Made by a program: the position numbers and the translations under genes
Assembly (NCBI GenBank): GCA_007126995.1
Contig: SLAD01000419.1
Coordinates: 1-16,979 of the forward strand
Direction of reading: 5' to 3'
DNA length: 16,979 nt
DNA from: Kiritimatiellia bacterium
GTDB lineage: Bacteria > Verrucomicrobiota > Kiritimatiellia > SLAD01
The notes under the pieces: generated by a model
The model's input: only the letters and a program-made list of their open reading frames with translations
Databases searched by the model: none
Told to the model about the DNA's origin: nothing
Part shown: in pieces, positions 1-8,066 of the stretch
How positions within the stretch are numbered: position 1 is the first letter of the stretch
Layout: each line of letters opens with the position of its first letter

Positions 1-1837
1 CCACAATCATCGATCCGGCATTATGAACAATGGCAGCGGCGATAGGGGCCAGCATCCCCAAGCCGGACAGAGTCAAGCCACCGATGATGAATAGACACCC
101 GATCGCCAAGTTTTGATGAATCACCAATCGGGCCGCACGCGACAACTCGATCAAGAAAGGAATACGTCGCAAATCATTATTCATCAAGGCCACCGTGGCG
201 CTATGAATCGCCACATCGCTGCCGGCCGCCCCCATCGCAATGCCCATATCCCCGGCGGCCAGAGCCGGCGCATCGTTCACGCCATCCCCGACAAAAACCA
301 CCCGATAGCCGTCGCGATGGGCCGCTTCGACAAACGCGACTTTCTCGTGCGGCAAGCACTCCGCCTTGAATTCCGGACAGTGAATCGTCTGCGCGACGGA
401 CTCGGCCACGCTCTGCCGGTCACCGGTCACCATCGCCAATCGCCCAATCCCTAGTTTCGTCAAGGCCTCCAGGCTTTCTGCGGATTCCGGTCGCACTTGA
501 TCGGCGAGCCCGATCCAACCCTGATACGTCCCATTCACTGCAATAAAGATGGCGCTGACGCCGCGCGCCCGCTCCGTGTAGTCGTGCGTGAGATGCGGAT
601 CATCAACGCCGCTGGCTTGCAGCCAGGTGGCCCGTCCGGAAAGGACGCCGTGACCGTCGACCACGGCGCAGACGCCTTGGCCGGCCTCTTCGCGAAACTC
701 GGTCGGCTCTTCCACGGCTACACCGGTTTCGCGGGACAAGCGTTGCAGCGCCAGCGCTGCCGGATGATTACTATGCAGTTCCGCGCTCGCGGCCCAGCGC
801 AGCAGATCCGATGATTGTATTCCCGGACGCGGCGCTAGTTGAGTGACGCCCAGCTCGCCGGTGGTCAGGGTGCCGGTCTTGTCCAGCACGATCATGTCGA
901 TGTGGCCCGCAGCCTCAAGATCCTGCACGTTCTTCACGAGCACGCCCAGGCGCGCCGCCGCCGACAGCGCCGCCACCATCGCCGTCGGTGTTGCCAGAAT
1001 GAAGGCACAGGGGCAGGCAATGATCAGCAGGGCAATGACGCGACTCCAGTCGTCCGTGAAGAACCACACCAGCGCGGCCAGCATGAGGGCAACCGGAGTG
1101 TAATAGCGGGCATAGCGGTCGATAATCCGCATTAGCGGCAACTTGGATTGCTCGGCGGCCAAAATGAGTTCCCGCACGTGCCCCAACGTGGTGTCTTTGC
1201 CGATGCGTGTGATCTCGATTTCAATCGCGCCGGTGAGGTTTTGGGTGCCGGCAAAAACCTCGTTGCCGACCGTCTTATCGCGCGGCAGGGATTCGCCGGT
1301 GATGGTGGCTTCATTCAGCGTCGTGCCGCCTTTGCGAATCACGCCATCGGCTGGGACTTGGTCGCCGGGTCGCACACGCAGGCGATCGCCGACCTGCAAG
1401 TTATCAACTGCAACCTCCTCTTCGTCACCTCCCGCATTCAGGCGCCGGGCTGTTTTCGGTGTCATGCGGATGAGTTGTTCGATGGCTTGATGGGCGCCGG
1501 CTGCCGATCGCGTTTCGATCAGCAAGGCCAACAGCATGAAGAAGGAGATCACGCCCGCCGTCTTGTAGTCGCCGGTCGCCATGGCCGCCAAGACCGCGAT
1601 GGCGACCAGCTCGTTCATGTACACGTGGCCCTTCCAGAGGTCCCGTATCGCCGTCCAGAATATCGGTATGGCCAGAATGAGCGCGCCCAGAAAGGCGCTG
1701 ATTTCAGCCGCCAAGGGGTTGGCGGCGTAGAGCCATTGCGCGATGAACGCGTTCACGACGAGCGCTGTGCCCAGCAGCATCGCCAGCATCAGCGGCCATG
1801 AACGGGAAGCGGTGTCGGCATGTGAGCGTACTTGCAT
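1..1837 (-). CDS. P1B-type heavy-metal-translocating ATPase (C-terminus cut by window edge)
   Basis: Inner-membrane pump that would use ATP to export a heavy-metal cation. The visible 612 codons show membrane helices around residues 15-37, 45-64, 76-108 and 245-290, the actuator-loop motif TGES (180-183), the metal-site CPC (275-277) followed by ATPTA, the phosphorylated Asp of DKTGT (D319), an HP pair (358-359) in the nucleotide-binding domain, MVTGDR, and the hinge GDGVNDAP (517-524). Near the edge a helix with HNAGS begins, typical of the last P1B membrane pair. The family is certain; the metal is not. CPC excludes the SPC (Co-type) class, and copper, zinc/cadmium or manganese all remain possible. 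There is no N-terminal HMA domain: the first helix begins soon after the start. ATG 1837 lies 5 nt after the stop of the upstream SPFH gene, so the pump is the last visible gene of a five-gene membrane operon. The C-terminal end lies outside the window. Confidence 0.95.
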   Translation of the reverse strand, partial: MQVRSHADTASRSWPLMLAMLLGTALVVNAFIAQWLYAANPLAAEISAFLGALILAIPIFWTAIRDLWKGHVYMNELVAIAVLAAMATGDYKTAGVISFFMLLALLIETRSAAGAHQAIEQLIRMTPKTARRLNAGGDEEEVAVDNLQVGDRLRVRPGDQVPADGVIRKGGTTLNEATITGESLPRDKTVGNEVFAGTQNLTGAIEIEITRIGKDTTLGHVRELILAAEQSKLPLMRIIDRYARYYTPVALMLAALVWFFTDDWSRVIALLIIACPCAFILATPTAMVAALSAAARLGVLVKNVQDLEAAGHIDMIVLDKTGTLTTGELGVTQLAPRPGIQSSDLLRWAASAELHSNHPAALALQRLSRETGVAVEEPTEFREEAGQGVCAVVDGHGVLSGRATWLQASGVDDPHLTHDYTERARGVSAIFIAVNGTYQGWIGLADQVRPESAESLEALTKLGIGRLAMVTGDRQSVAESVAQTIHCPEFKAECLPHEKVAFVEAAHRDGYRVVFVGDGVNDAPALAAGDMGIAMGAAGSDVAIHSATVALMNNDLRRIPFLIELSRAARLVIHQNLAIGCLFIIGGLTLSGLGMLAPIAAAIVHNAGSMIV

Positions 1838-1842
1838 CGTCT

Positions 1843-2871
1843 CTACGGTCCCACGCGCAGACGGAGTTCGCGTTGTCCGTCTTCGCGCTCGTAAATGAAT
1901 TGTTGTCGATCAACCTGCGCCAAAATATTGAGCACACGATTTTGCCAGATGCTGTGCGTGATCAATTGAGGATTGTCGCGCACCGCATCGCGTACGGACA
2001 AGAACAGGTCGGCATCGGCCGCCGCCTGACTAATAATACGTTGACGCGTTGTCTCTGCTTCGGCGCGTAACCGAGCAACCTGCCCTAGGGTTTCGTTCTC
2101 GATTCGGGCGGCGTACGCGCGGGCGGCGCTGACGGCGCGGCTGCGATCCTGCTCCGCCTCAATCACCGCCTCGAACGCCGCCTCGACTTGCAGGGGCGGA
2201 GCCACGCTGACCAGATCCAGTCGCTGAATATCCAGTCCAATATCCAATTGAAGCAGACGTTGGCGAAGCACGCGATCCACTTCACCGCGAAAGCCTTCGA
2301 TATCCGTGCGCAACAACTGATCCACTGGCCACTGTTGAGCAACACGAATCACAGCCCGATCCAATTCCCAGCGCAGCAGTCGTTCGGGTTGCTCTATGCC
2401 AAAGAGAAATTGTTCGGGGTCGCCGACGGTGTAGTGCAGCGCCCAGCGGCTGTGGACGATATTGGCGTCGCCAGTCAGCAAGTACCCGTCCCGCAGCGGC
2501 CGCAAAAAGGGCGCGCCGGCGCGTGCGCGTGTTTCCCATTGCTGTAGCGGCATGGATTCGTACCAATGCGTATCGATTTCGATCGATTGAATCCGTTCCG
2601 CCGGCACGCGCACGATCTCGCTGATCGGTTTGGGCCAGGTCCAGTGCAATCCCGGCCCCTTCAGTCGATCTGCGCCGACGCCCGCGATCCGACCGAATGT
2701 CAGCACGTACGCCCGCTCATGTTCGCGCACGATAAAAATGCCGGAGCCGAGATAGGCCAGCGATAACAGGATCATGATGCCGGTGAGCACACGGAAGCTC
2801 ACACGCAGCGCGTCCGTCAAGGCGGCATGCGCCGGATCGGGTGGGCGTTTCGATGGCTGAACGTCGTTCAT
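1843..2871 (-). CDS. SPFH/band-7 membrane protein, HflC/HflK-like (third of three)
   Basis: 342 residues: a cytosolic leader of about 20 residues, one membrane helix (about 24-46, rich in Ile/Leu), then an SPFH domain beginning with the typical IVREHERAYVLTFGRI. After it comes an Ala/Glu/Arg-rich helical segment (about residues 235-285) resembling the coiled coil of flotillin/HflC proteins. HflK and HflC form a large ring that encloses and modulates the FtsH protease in E. coli; more distant SPFH proteins scaffold membrane microdomains. I chose ATG 2871, not the earlier TTG at 2877. Its A overlaps the TAA of the previous gene (TAATG) and GGGAG lies a few nucleotides upstream. It follows a second single-pass SPFH gene and precedes the P1B ATPase by 5 nt. 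HflK/HflC family membership is clear; whether it partners FtsH or the metal pump is inference. Confidence 0.88.
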   Translation of the reverse strand: MNDVQPSKRPPDPAHAALTDALRVSFRVLTGIMILLSLAYLGSGIFIVREHERAYVLTFGRIAGVGADRLKGPGLHWTWPKPISEIVRVPAERIQSIEIDTHWYESMPLQQWETRARAGAPFLRPLRDGYLLTGDANIVHSRWALHYTVGDPEQFLFGIEQPERLLRWELDRAVIRVAQQWPVDQLLRTDIEGFRGEVDRVLRQRLLQLDIGLDIQRLDLVSVAPPLQVEAAFEAVIEAEQDRSRAVSAARAYAARIENETLGQVARLRAEAETTRQRIISQAAADADLFLSVRDAVRDNPQLITHSIWQNRVLNILAQVDRQQFIYEREDGQRELRLRVGP

Positions 2872-3755
2872 TACCAAGCTCCCGACCCTTTCAGTAGATC
2901 GAACGGTTCCATATCAGTGCCGAGCACAACGGAAGCCTGATTGGTCATGATGGTTTCCAGCGCATCCAGTTTGCGCAGGAAGAGCGCGAGTTCCGGGTTG
3001 TCGGTGAAGACCTGATAGGATTCCGCGGCGGCGGCCTCGCCTTCGGCTCGAATGCGTTGCGCTTCGGCGGCGGCGCGCGCCAGTTGCTGTTCCCGCTGAC
3101 TTTCTGCGGCGGACCGGATGCGTAGGGCCTCGCTTTCGCCCTCGGACCGATACCGCTCGGCCAGCTCGGTGCGTTCCGCCCGCATGCGATCGAACACGCG
3201 TTCGGTGATCGCTTCCGGCAAGCCGATCCGGTTGATACCGATGAATAGGATTTCCACGCCGTAGCGGTCATGAGCCTCGGTCTGCATCGCTGAAATGATT
3301 TCGGCTTCAATTTCATCAAATCGAATCGCTTCCCGCTCGACGTTGATCAAGTGCGAGAACGCGTGGCGTCCCAGTGTGGCGCTGGTGTAGTTCCGCAGCA
3401 GGCCTTCGAGATTGCGTTGCGCTTGTTCCGGGCTGCCTACCCGTTCGAGAAAGGGGATGGGATCGATGATGCGCCACCCGGCATACAGCGAAATCAGGAT
3501 GTTCTTTCCGTCACGCGTTAGCACCTGTTCGAAAGGCCCCTCAAAGCTTTGGATGCGCTGATCAAAGCGGTAGAGTCGTTGGATCGGCCAGGGCCAGCGA
3601 TTGTACAGCCCCGACTCGGTCAGGCCCCGCTCCGGTTTGCCGAACGTGGTCACAACCACCGCCTCGCCCTCGCGCACGATGAAGACCAATTGCAGCATAA
3701 TCAACAAGGCGGCGACGGCGATGCCACCGATAAAAAGCCATATTTTTCGGGTCAT
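2871..3755 (-). CDS. SPFH/band-7 protein, HflC-like protease modulator (second of three)
   Basis: 294 residues, close to the usual HflC length. One N-terminal membrane helix (about residues 5-27) leads into FIVREGEAVVVTTFGKPER, the classic HflC entry to the SPFH domain. The phrase SGLYNRWPWPIQRLYRFDQRI (about 48-68) and the block GVEILFIGINRIGLPEAI (about 166-183) are conserved HflC features. They are followed by an alanine/glutamate/arginine coiled coil (about 190-245) and a C-terminal DNPELALFLRKLDAL segment. Of the three SPFH proteins here this is the most canonical HflC. Its ATG overlaps the TGA of the upstream multi-pass SPFH gene (ATGA), which suggests translational coupling and fixed stoichiometry. 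The gene name hflC is withheld because the operon context is not the standard hflX-hflK-hflC arrangement. Confidence 0.9.
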   Translation of the reverse strand: MTRKIWLFIGGIAVAALLIMLQLVFIVREGEAVVVTTFGKPERGLTESGLYNRWPWPIQRLYRFDQRIQSFEGPFEQVLTRDGKNILISLYAGWRIIDPIPFLERVGSPEQAQRNLEGLLRNYTSATLGRHAFSHLINVEREAIRFDEIEAEIISAMQTEAHDRYGVEILFIGINRIGLPEAITERVFDRMRAERTELAERYRSEGESEALRIRSAAESQREQQLARAAAEAQRIRAEGEAAAAESYQVFTDNPELALFLRKLDALETIMTNQASVVLGTDMEPFDLLKGSGAW

Positions 3756-5644
3756 AGGAATCGATCCTCCATGTCGAGTAGACCAGGGCGATAGGTGGAA
3801 CGTTGCGGATGCAGGTCCATCAGAATCACTTCAAGATCCGGATGCGTCGCTACAATGTGCTTCGTGACCGGCGCCAGCGCGCGGGACAGGGCATCGAAGT
3901 AAAGGCGTTGGGTATAAATTCGATCCAGCGATTGAAAAAGCGCCAACTGCGTCGCAAAGACGTCGGCCTCGGCTTGCGCAATCGCGCTGCGACGAACACG
4001 GTCAGCCTCGGCTCCGGCCAGCAATTCATCCGCCTCCGCAGCCGCGAGCGGGATGGTGCGATTCCGATAGGCGCGCCCCTGCAGGATCGATGTCTCGCGT
4101 TCTTCCAGCGATCCGATCACCGATTCGAAAGCGGGCGCGACGGGGATAGGGGGATGCGCGCCATGCAATCCCACAAACAACAGTTCGAGTCCCAGGCCCA
4201 TGGTATCGGCGGCCGCCTGAACGCGCTCCTGCAGTTGTTGTCCGGCCACCTGCCGGTCTTCGCCCAGCAAGTCGAGCAGATCGCGACTGGCCAGCTCGCG
4301 CGTCAAGGCGCGTCGCGTTGTCAGGCGCAGGGCCTCGTCCGCATCGTGATGCGTGTAGACGTATTGATAGAGATTCGTTACGCGGTATTCAACATGCAGG
4401 TTCACGGTGATCAGGTTTACCGGCACGGCGAGATCCTCGTCGTCCGTTTGCGCCTGCTGCATCAGGTCGCGGCTGGCGACAATGAAGGGTTCTTCGCTGA
4501 GGTAGTGGGGTTGGGTCCAGACCATCAGCGGCGGGGTCGCGGCGGACGGCTCTTTCTCGAAGCCGATCTGCAACGTGCGGATGCGGCGCGCGGGATGGCG
4601 ACGCACCGTATCGAACGGCCATGGCCGTTTGAAATGGATGCCGCTCGTGAGTACGCGGGGTTCCCCATCGCTCAAGTACGGATTGCCGAACCGTTCAAGG
4701 ATCGCTTCCTCGTCCGGCCCCAGCACAACGATCATGGAAAAGCTGTAGAGCAAGAGGATTTGCAGCACGATCAGTGGGGCCAATGCCCGGCGCAGAAAAC
4801 GATAGAATCCGGTTTGGGAGACATTGAAGCCGAACTGATAATCAAGCGATTGTGCCAAGCCCATGCTCCATGAGCGCGGATCGGTAAGCAGGCTGGTGAG
4901 ACGGCTCTCGTACGTGGTGACCGGACGATCCTTCTTCTTGGGCATATACAAGTAGACGATCGTGTTGACCAGAAACTCGATGGCGAGGACGATCAGATAA
5001 ACCGCCAGCGCGCGGCGTATCCAAAGCTCGGCGGGGACGCCCGCCAATTCGGTGATTAAGAGGGCTATGCCGGCCAGGGTGAGCGCCAGCGCGGTCAGCA
5101 GCGTAATGTGACCGGGGCCACGGAGCAGCCGGTAATCGTCGTGTCGCGACAGGCCAATCGTATAGCGGCCGAACAGGAACAGGACGAAGGCTTGGCCCCA
5201 AATCACCGCCATGGTGAAGGCGCGTTCTTCACCTGCGGCCATGCTGAGCCAGTCGATCAGCAAGAGCCGATAGCCCCAATAGCCCATCAAGACGGCCAGC
5301 AACGGGGCCAGCGCGGGCATCATCCATTTCTCAAACTGGGCGCGGGCTTGTTGAGTGGTTGCCAAGCTCGATTCATCTTCATCGGGTATGAACATGGAAC
5401 GAGCCTGGTCGCCTGTTTTGATGGCCTCCGCGGCCTGTCGTTCCTCCTCGCACACGCGCTGAAACCGTTGTCGTGTCCAAATCGTGCCGGACAGGACGGC
5501 CATGAGGGCGAGATAGGGATAAAGCGCGTGGAGCACATGGAGCGAGGCCCGCGCGGCTAGCCCGTGCGTGATCAGCCACCCGACGACGGCAAGTGCACAT
5601 AGCGCGAGCATTAAGCGCTCGCCACGCCGCTCAGCGCGCTTCAA
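3752..5644 (-). CDS. Multi-pass membrane protein with C-terminal SPFH domain (HflK-like, first of three)
   Basis: 630 residues, far longer than ordinary HflK (about 400). The first 300 residues contain about seven hydrophobic helices: roughly 11-30, 40-56, 108-130, 143-165, 180-200, 209-234 and 287-308. The last leads directly into VVLGPDEEAILERFGNP, the start of an SPFH domain (about 304-515) that includes HFKRPWPFDTVRR (337-349) and VNLHVEYRV (414-422). A helical tail rich in Ala/Glu (about 515-570) follows. HflK-type scaffolds normally have one N-terminal helix, so the extra six form an additional membrane module of unknown role. The start is TTG 5644. It overlaps the permease stop (TTGA) and has a strong GGAGGTG site five nucleotides upstream; the in-frame ATG at 5611 has no comparable site. 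It probably assembles with the two single-pass SPFH proteins encoded just after it. Confidence 0.85.
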   Translation of the reverse strand: MKRAERRGERLMLALCALAVVGWLITHGLAARASLHVLHALYPYLALMAVLSGTIWTRQRFQRVCEEERQAAEAIKTGDQARSMFIPDEDESSLATTQQARAQFEKWMMPALAPLLAVLMGYWGYRLLLIDWLSMAAGEERAFTMAVIWGQAFVLFLFGRYTIGLSRHDDYRLLRGPGHITLLTALALTLAGIALLITELAGVPAELWIRRALAVYLIVLAIEFLVNTIVYLYMPKKKDRPVTTYESRLTSLLTDPRSWSMGLAQSLDYQFGFNVSQTGFYRFLRRALAPLIVLQILLLYSFSMIVVLGPDEEAILERFGNPYLSDGEPRVLTSGIHFKRPWPFDTVRRHPARRIRTLQIGFEKEPSAATPPLMVWTQPHYLSEEPFIVASRDLMQQAQTDDEDLAVPVNLITVNLHVEYRVTNLYQYVYTHHDADEALRLTTRRALTRELASRDLLDLLGEDRQVAGQQLQERVQAAADTMGLGLELLFVGLHGAHPPIPVAPAFESVIGSLEERETSILQGRAYRNRTIPLAAAEADELLAGAEADRVRRSAIAQAEADVFATQLALFQSLDRIYTQRLYFDALSRALAPVTKHIVATHPDLEVILMDLHPQRSTYRPGLLDMEDRFL

Positions 5645-6606
5645 GCCTGCACCTCCATGCGCTGGAAAGCTACCATGCCGATCAGGAGTACGCCGGATAA
5701 GTAGAGCAGGGCATACGCGGCGCTGAGCCCGACATAGCTGTAGGGGATCAGGCCGTCACCGGCCAAGGCATCCACAACCCAAAAGTGTTGCCAGTTTGGG
5801 GTCACACGGTAGAGGAACGACGCCAGTCCGTGCGTTTCCGCCCATCGCCCGAAGTAGTAATCGGAGAGCAGACCCAGCAGGAATACGCCACCGCAAATCG
5901 AGAGGGTCGGGATCGTCTTTAAGCGCGTGGCCAAGGCTACACTGATCGCGGCCAGCACGAGGACCGCCAACGTAATCAGTAACCCCGCCGGCAAGATGCG
6001 GAAATCGTACAGGGCGCCAAAGACTGTTAGACTGCCATGGTCATCAACGAAACCGACGAACAGGAAGGCCAGGGTCAACAACAAGAACAGCCAAGCGAAG
6101 GCATTGGAGACGAACGGGCGCCGCAGGAAGAAATTGATCAGACCGCCCCCGATAAAAGCCCCGACGATGGCGGCAATGAACGGCCAAGCCGACCACCAGT
6201 CGACTATATAGGCCTGACGTGCGGTGCGGGCAGAGATGAGGACCGCCATCAAGAGGCCGGCGGCAAAGGCCAGCATAACGGCGGCAATGCCGGCAAATTT
6301 CGCCATGAAGAACAAGGGGCGCTGAATTGGTTTGCTAAGCACTGCGGAGACGGTGCCGCGACGAATTTCGCTGAACAGCGACGCGCAAGCCAGATGCGCG
6401 CCCAGCACGAGCCCCGAAACCCACATCAACGCCAATGCGCCGTTCCGCACAAATATAGCCGATTCGCCCAACGTGTGTGAAAGGATAAGGGGCATCAGCG
6501 CGATCAGCATGAGCACCGAGGCAAACAACAGGAAAGCCAGCGGCTGCCGGATCGCTTCCAGCGCCGTTAAGCGGGCTATGGTCATAAATTGCCGAAGTGC
6601 GAACAT
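5641..6606 (-). CDS. ABC-2-type transporter permease
   Basis: 321 residues with about six to seven hydrophobic segments (roughly 20-45, 55-77, 105-127, 143-162, 170-195, 205-227, 290-315). The cytoplasmic stretch LFSEIRRGTVSAVLSKPIQRP (about 82-102) is the family signature. In NosY/GldF-type permeases the pattern E-x-x-x-G-T-hydrophobic-K-P-I-x-R lies between helices 2 and 3 and contacts the partner ATPase. The substrate cannot be inferred. A partner ATP-binding subunit would be expected next door but none is visible: upstream lies hemY and downstream the SPFH genes. It might lie left of the window, or the permease might borrow an ATPase or work without one. ATG 6606 is used; its ribosome site is weak, and ATG 6585 is a plausible alternative. 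The last bases overlap the TTG start of the next gene, so it heads the membrane operon. Confidence 0.85.
   Translation of the reverse strand: MFALRQFMTIARLTALEAIRQPLAFLLFASVLMLIALMPLILSHTLGESAIFVRNGALALMWVSGLVLGAHLACASLFSEIRRGTVSAVLSKPIQRPLFFMAKFAGIAAVMLAFAAGLLMAVLISARTARQAYIVDWWSAWPFIAAIVGAFIGGGLINFFLRRPFVSNAFAWLFLLLTLAFLFVGFVDDHGSLTVFGALYDFRILPAGLLITLAVLVLAAISVALATRLKTIPTLSICGGVFLLGLLSDYYFGRWAETHGLASFLYRVTPNWQHFWVVDALAGDGLIPYSYVGLSAAYALLYLSGVLLIGMVAFQRMEVQA
5645..5656 (-). promoter_or_regulatory. Strong Shine-Dalgarno that decides a TTG start
   Basis: Read on the minus strand, GGAGGTG is followed by CAGGC and then TTG at 5644. The site lies inside the last codons of the permease gene. It supports the unusual TTG start of the multi-pass SPFH gene over the downstream ATG at 5611. 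Confidence 0.6.
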
Positions 6607-6695
6607 TACGAAATGCTTAGACCGGGGTTTATTGATAACGTTCGATCAGAGTATGCCGTCGAAGGGCACGGAGGGCAAGCGGTGACCGCTCGTAC
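6607..6695. other. Gap between heme operon and membrane operon
   Basis: An 89-nt gap between the hemY stop and the permease start, both on the minus strand. It holds a short GC-rich inverted repeat just after hemY (AGCGGT / ACCGCT, around 6678-6690) without a following T-run, and an imperfect AT-rich dyad near 6632-6648. It may contain the promoter of the membrane operon, but I cannot identify convincing -35 and -10 boxes. Confidence 0.3.
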
Positions 6696-8066
6696 TTATT
6701 CACCGACGCGTGTGGCCGCCTCGCGACCGCTGCGAATGCAGTCGGGCAAACCGATGCCGTTATAGCCGCTGCCTGCGACATGGAGGCCCGGGACCGCCTG
6801 CACTTCGTCAATCAATTGCCGCATCCGGGCGGCGTGTCCGACATCATATTGCGGATTGCCGCGTGGCCAGCGAAACACGCGATGAACGATGGGGTCGGCG
6901 GTGAGTCCCCAAGTTTCGCGCAGCTCATCCCGGACCAATTGAACCAAGGCGTCATCGTCGAGATCGACCAACTCTTCCCGTCCTTCGCCACCGACGAATG
7001 CGCGCAGGAGGGCGTGGTCGGCGGGTGCTCGTTCCGCGAACTTTACCGAACTCCAGGTGCAGGCCAATATGCGGCGTTGCTCCGAGCGCGGGATGACAAA
7101 GCCGAAGCCGTTCATCGGTTGGCTCACCTCGGCGAGCGGCAGACGAAAGCCTAGCGAGACGGTGGCGGTGGAGACATAGCGCATGGCGTTGAGCGTATCG
7201 CGGGCAGTCGGCACTAGCCCACCCAGCAGGCGCCCGGTTTCGAATAGCGGTGTCGCAAGAATGACATCGTCAACAGTACGAGTGGCGCCATTCACGGTCA
7301 GTGACCAGCCGTCCGATGCGCGCGTGATCTGCTCGACCACTTGCCCCGTCTGGCAACGATCTCCGAGCCGATCAGTCAAGGTCTGGACGAGTTGTCCCAT
7401 GCCCTTGCGCAAACTCATAAACATTGGCGTTTCCGTCTTCTTGTTTTGCTTGGCGGATGCCCGCATCGCCCGGATCAGGCTGCCGTGTTTCCGCTCCATC
7501 GCACGAAACATCGGGAAGGTCGACATCAGGCTGAGACGTTCGGGGTCAGCGACATAGATCCCGGCCATCAATGGCCCACCGATCTTGTCGGCAGCCTCCT
7601 TGCCGAGGCGGCGAGTGATGAAGGCGCTGATGCTTTCATCCTCGTCGTCAGCGCGCGCGGGGATAAAGGGTTCGAGTCCCATGCGTAACTTCGCAGGCCA
7701 CGAAAAAAGCGGTGAGCGCAAGAATGGGGCGATGCGGGTCGGCACGGTCAGGCGGAAACCATCGGGCATCGGGCAAAGCCGCCCCTTGACCAGTATGTAG
7801 ACCTTTTGGGCGGCGCTGTTACAGGGGATGCACTCGGATTCAAGTCCCAGCTCGCGACAAAGGGCCAAGCCCCAGGGCTTTTGCGTGATAAAGGAGTCCG
7901 GTCCGCCCTCAATCGTGAATCCGTCAATTTGTTCGGTGACGATCTTGCCGCCGAGCCGGTCGGATCGCTCATAGAGTTGCCAGTCGATGCCTGGAGTCTT
8001 GCGGCTGAGTTCAGAGGCAGCCGCCAGACCGGCCATGCCCCCGCCGATGATGGCGACGCGCTTCAT
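6696..8066 (-). CDS. hemY: Protoporphyrinogen/coproporphyrinogen III oxidase, HemY/CgoX type
   Basis: 456 residues, the normal length for the flavin-dependent, oxygen-using porphyrinogen oxidase family (unrelated to E. coli HemG). The N-terminus has the FAD-binding dinucleotide fold VAIIGGGMAGLAAASEL, then LYERSDRLGGKI and EGGPDSF, all diagnostic of HemY. The C-terminus has the FAD-contacting GLHVAGSGYNGIGLPDCIRSG. It oxidises a porphyrinogen by six electrons. Because the same operon encodes HemQ, the likely substrate is coproporphyrinogen III, giving coproporphyrin III (CgoX activity) rather than protoporphyrin IX; this is inferred from context. Its ATG overlaps the TGA of hemE (ATGA), making it the last gene of the visible heme operon. 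A ferrochelatase gene, the next step, is not adjacent. Confidence 0.93.
   Translation of the reverse strand: MKRVAIIGGGMAGLAAASELSRKTPGIDWQLYERSDRLGGKIVTEQIDGFTIEGGPDSFITQKPWGLALCRELGLESECIPCNSAAQKVYILVKGRLCPMPDGFRLTVPTRIAPFLRSPLFSWPAKLRMGLEPFIPARADDEDESISAFITRRLGKEAADKIGGPLMAGIYVADPERLSLMSTFPMFRAMERKHGSLIRAMRASAKQNKKTETPMFMSLRKGMGQLVQTLTDRLGDRCQTGQVVEQITRASDGWSLTVNGATRTVDDVILATPLFETGRLLGGLVPTARDTLNAMRYVSTATVSLGFRLPLAEVSQPMNGFGFVIPRSEQRRILACTWSSVKFAERAPADHALLRAFVGGEGREELVDLDDDALVQLVRDELRETWGLTADPIVHRVFRWPRGNPQYDVGHAARMRQLIDEVQAVPGLHVAGSGYNGIGLPDCIRSGREAATRVGE

Noticed and set aside
1148..1801. Plus-strand open frame of 217 codons
   Set aside because: Opposite the P1B ATPase, whose helices and TGES motif occupy the same bases. 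The plus-strand translation shows no family features.
3803..4873. Plus-strand open frame of 356 codons
   Set aside because: It lies wholly opposite the multi-pass SPFH gene, its translation is rich in Arg, Gln and His without recognisable motifs, and the minus strand has clear domains and ribosome sites.
6632..6648. TGATAACGTTCGATCA as an operator
   Set aside because: The symmetry is imperfect and off-centre. It is too weak to separate from chance.
6678..6690. GC-rich inverted repeat after hemY as a terminator
   Set aside because: The arms leave almost no loop and no T-run follows on the minus strand, so it does not fit an intrinsic terminator.
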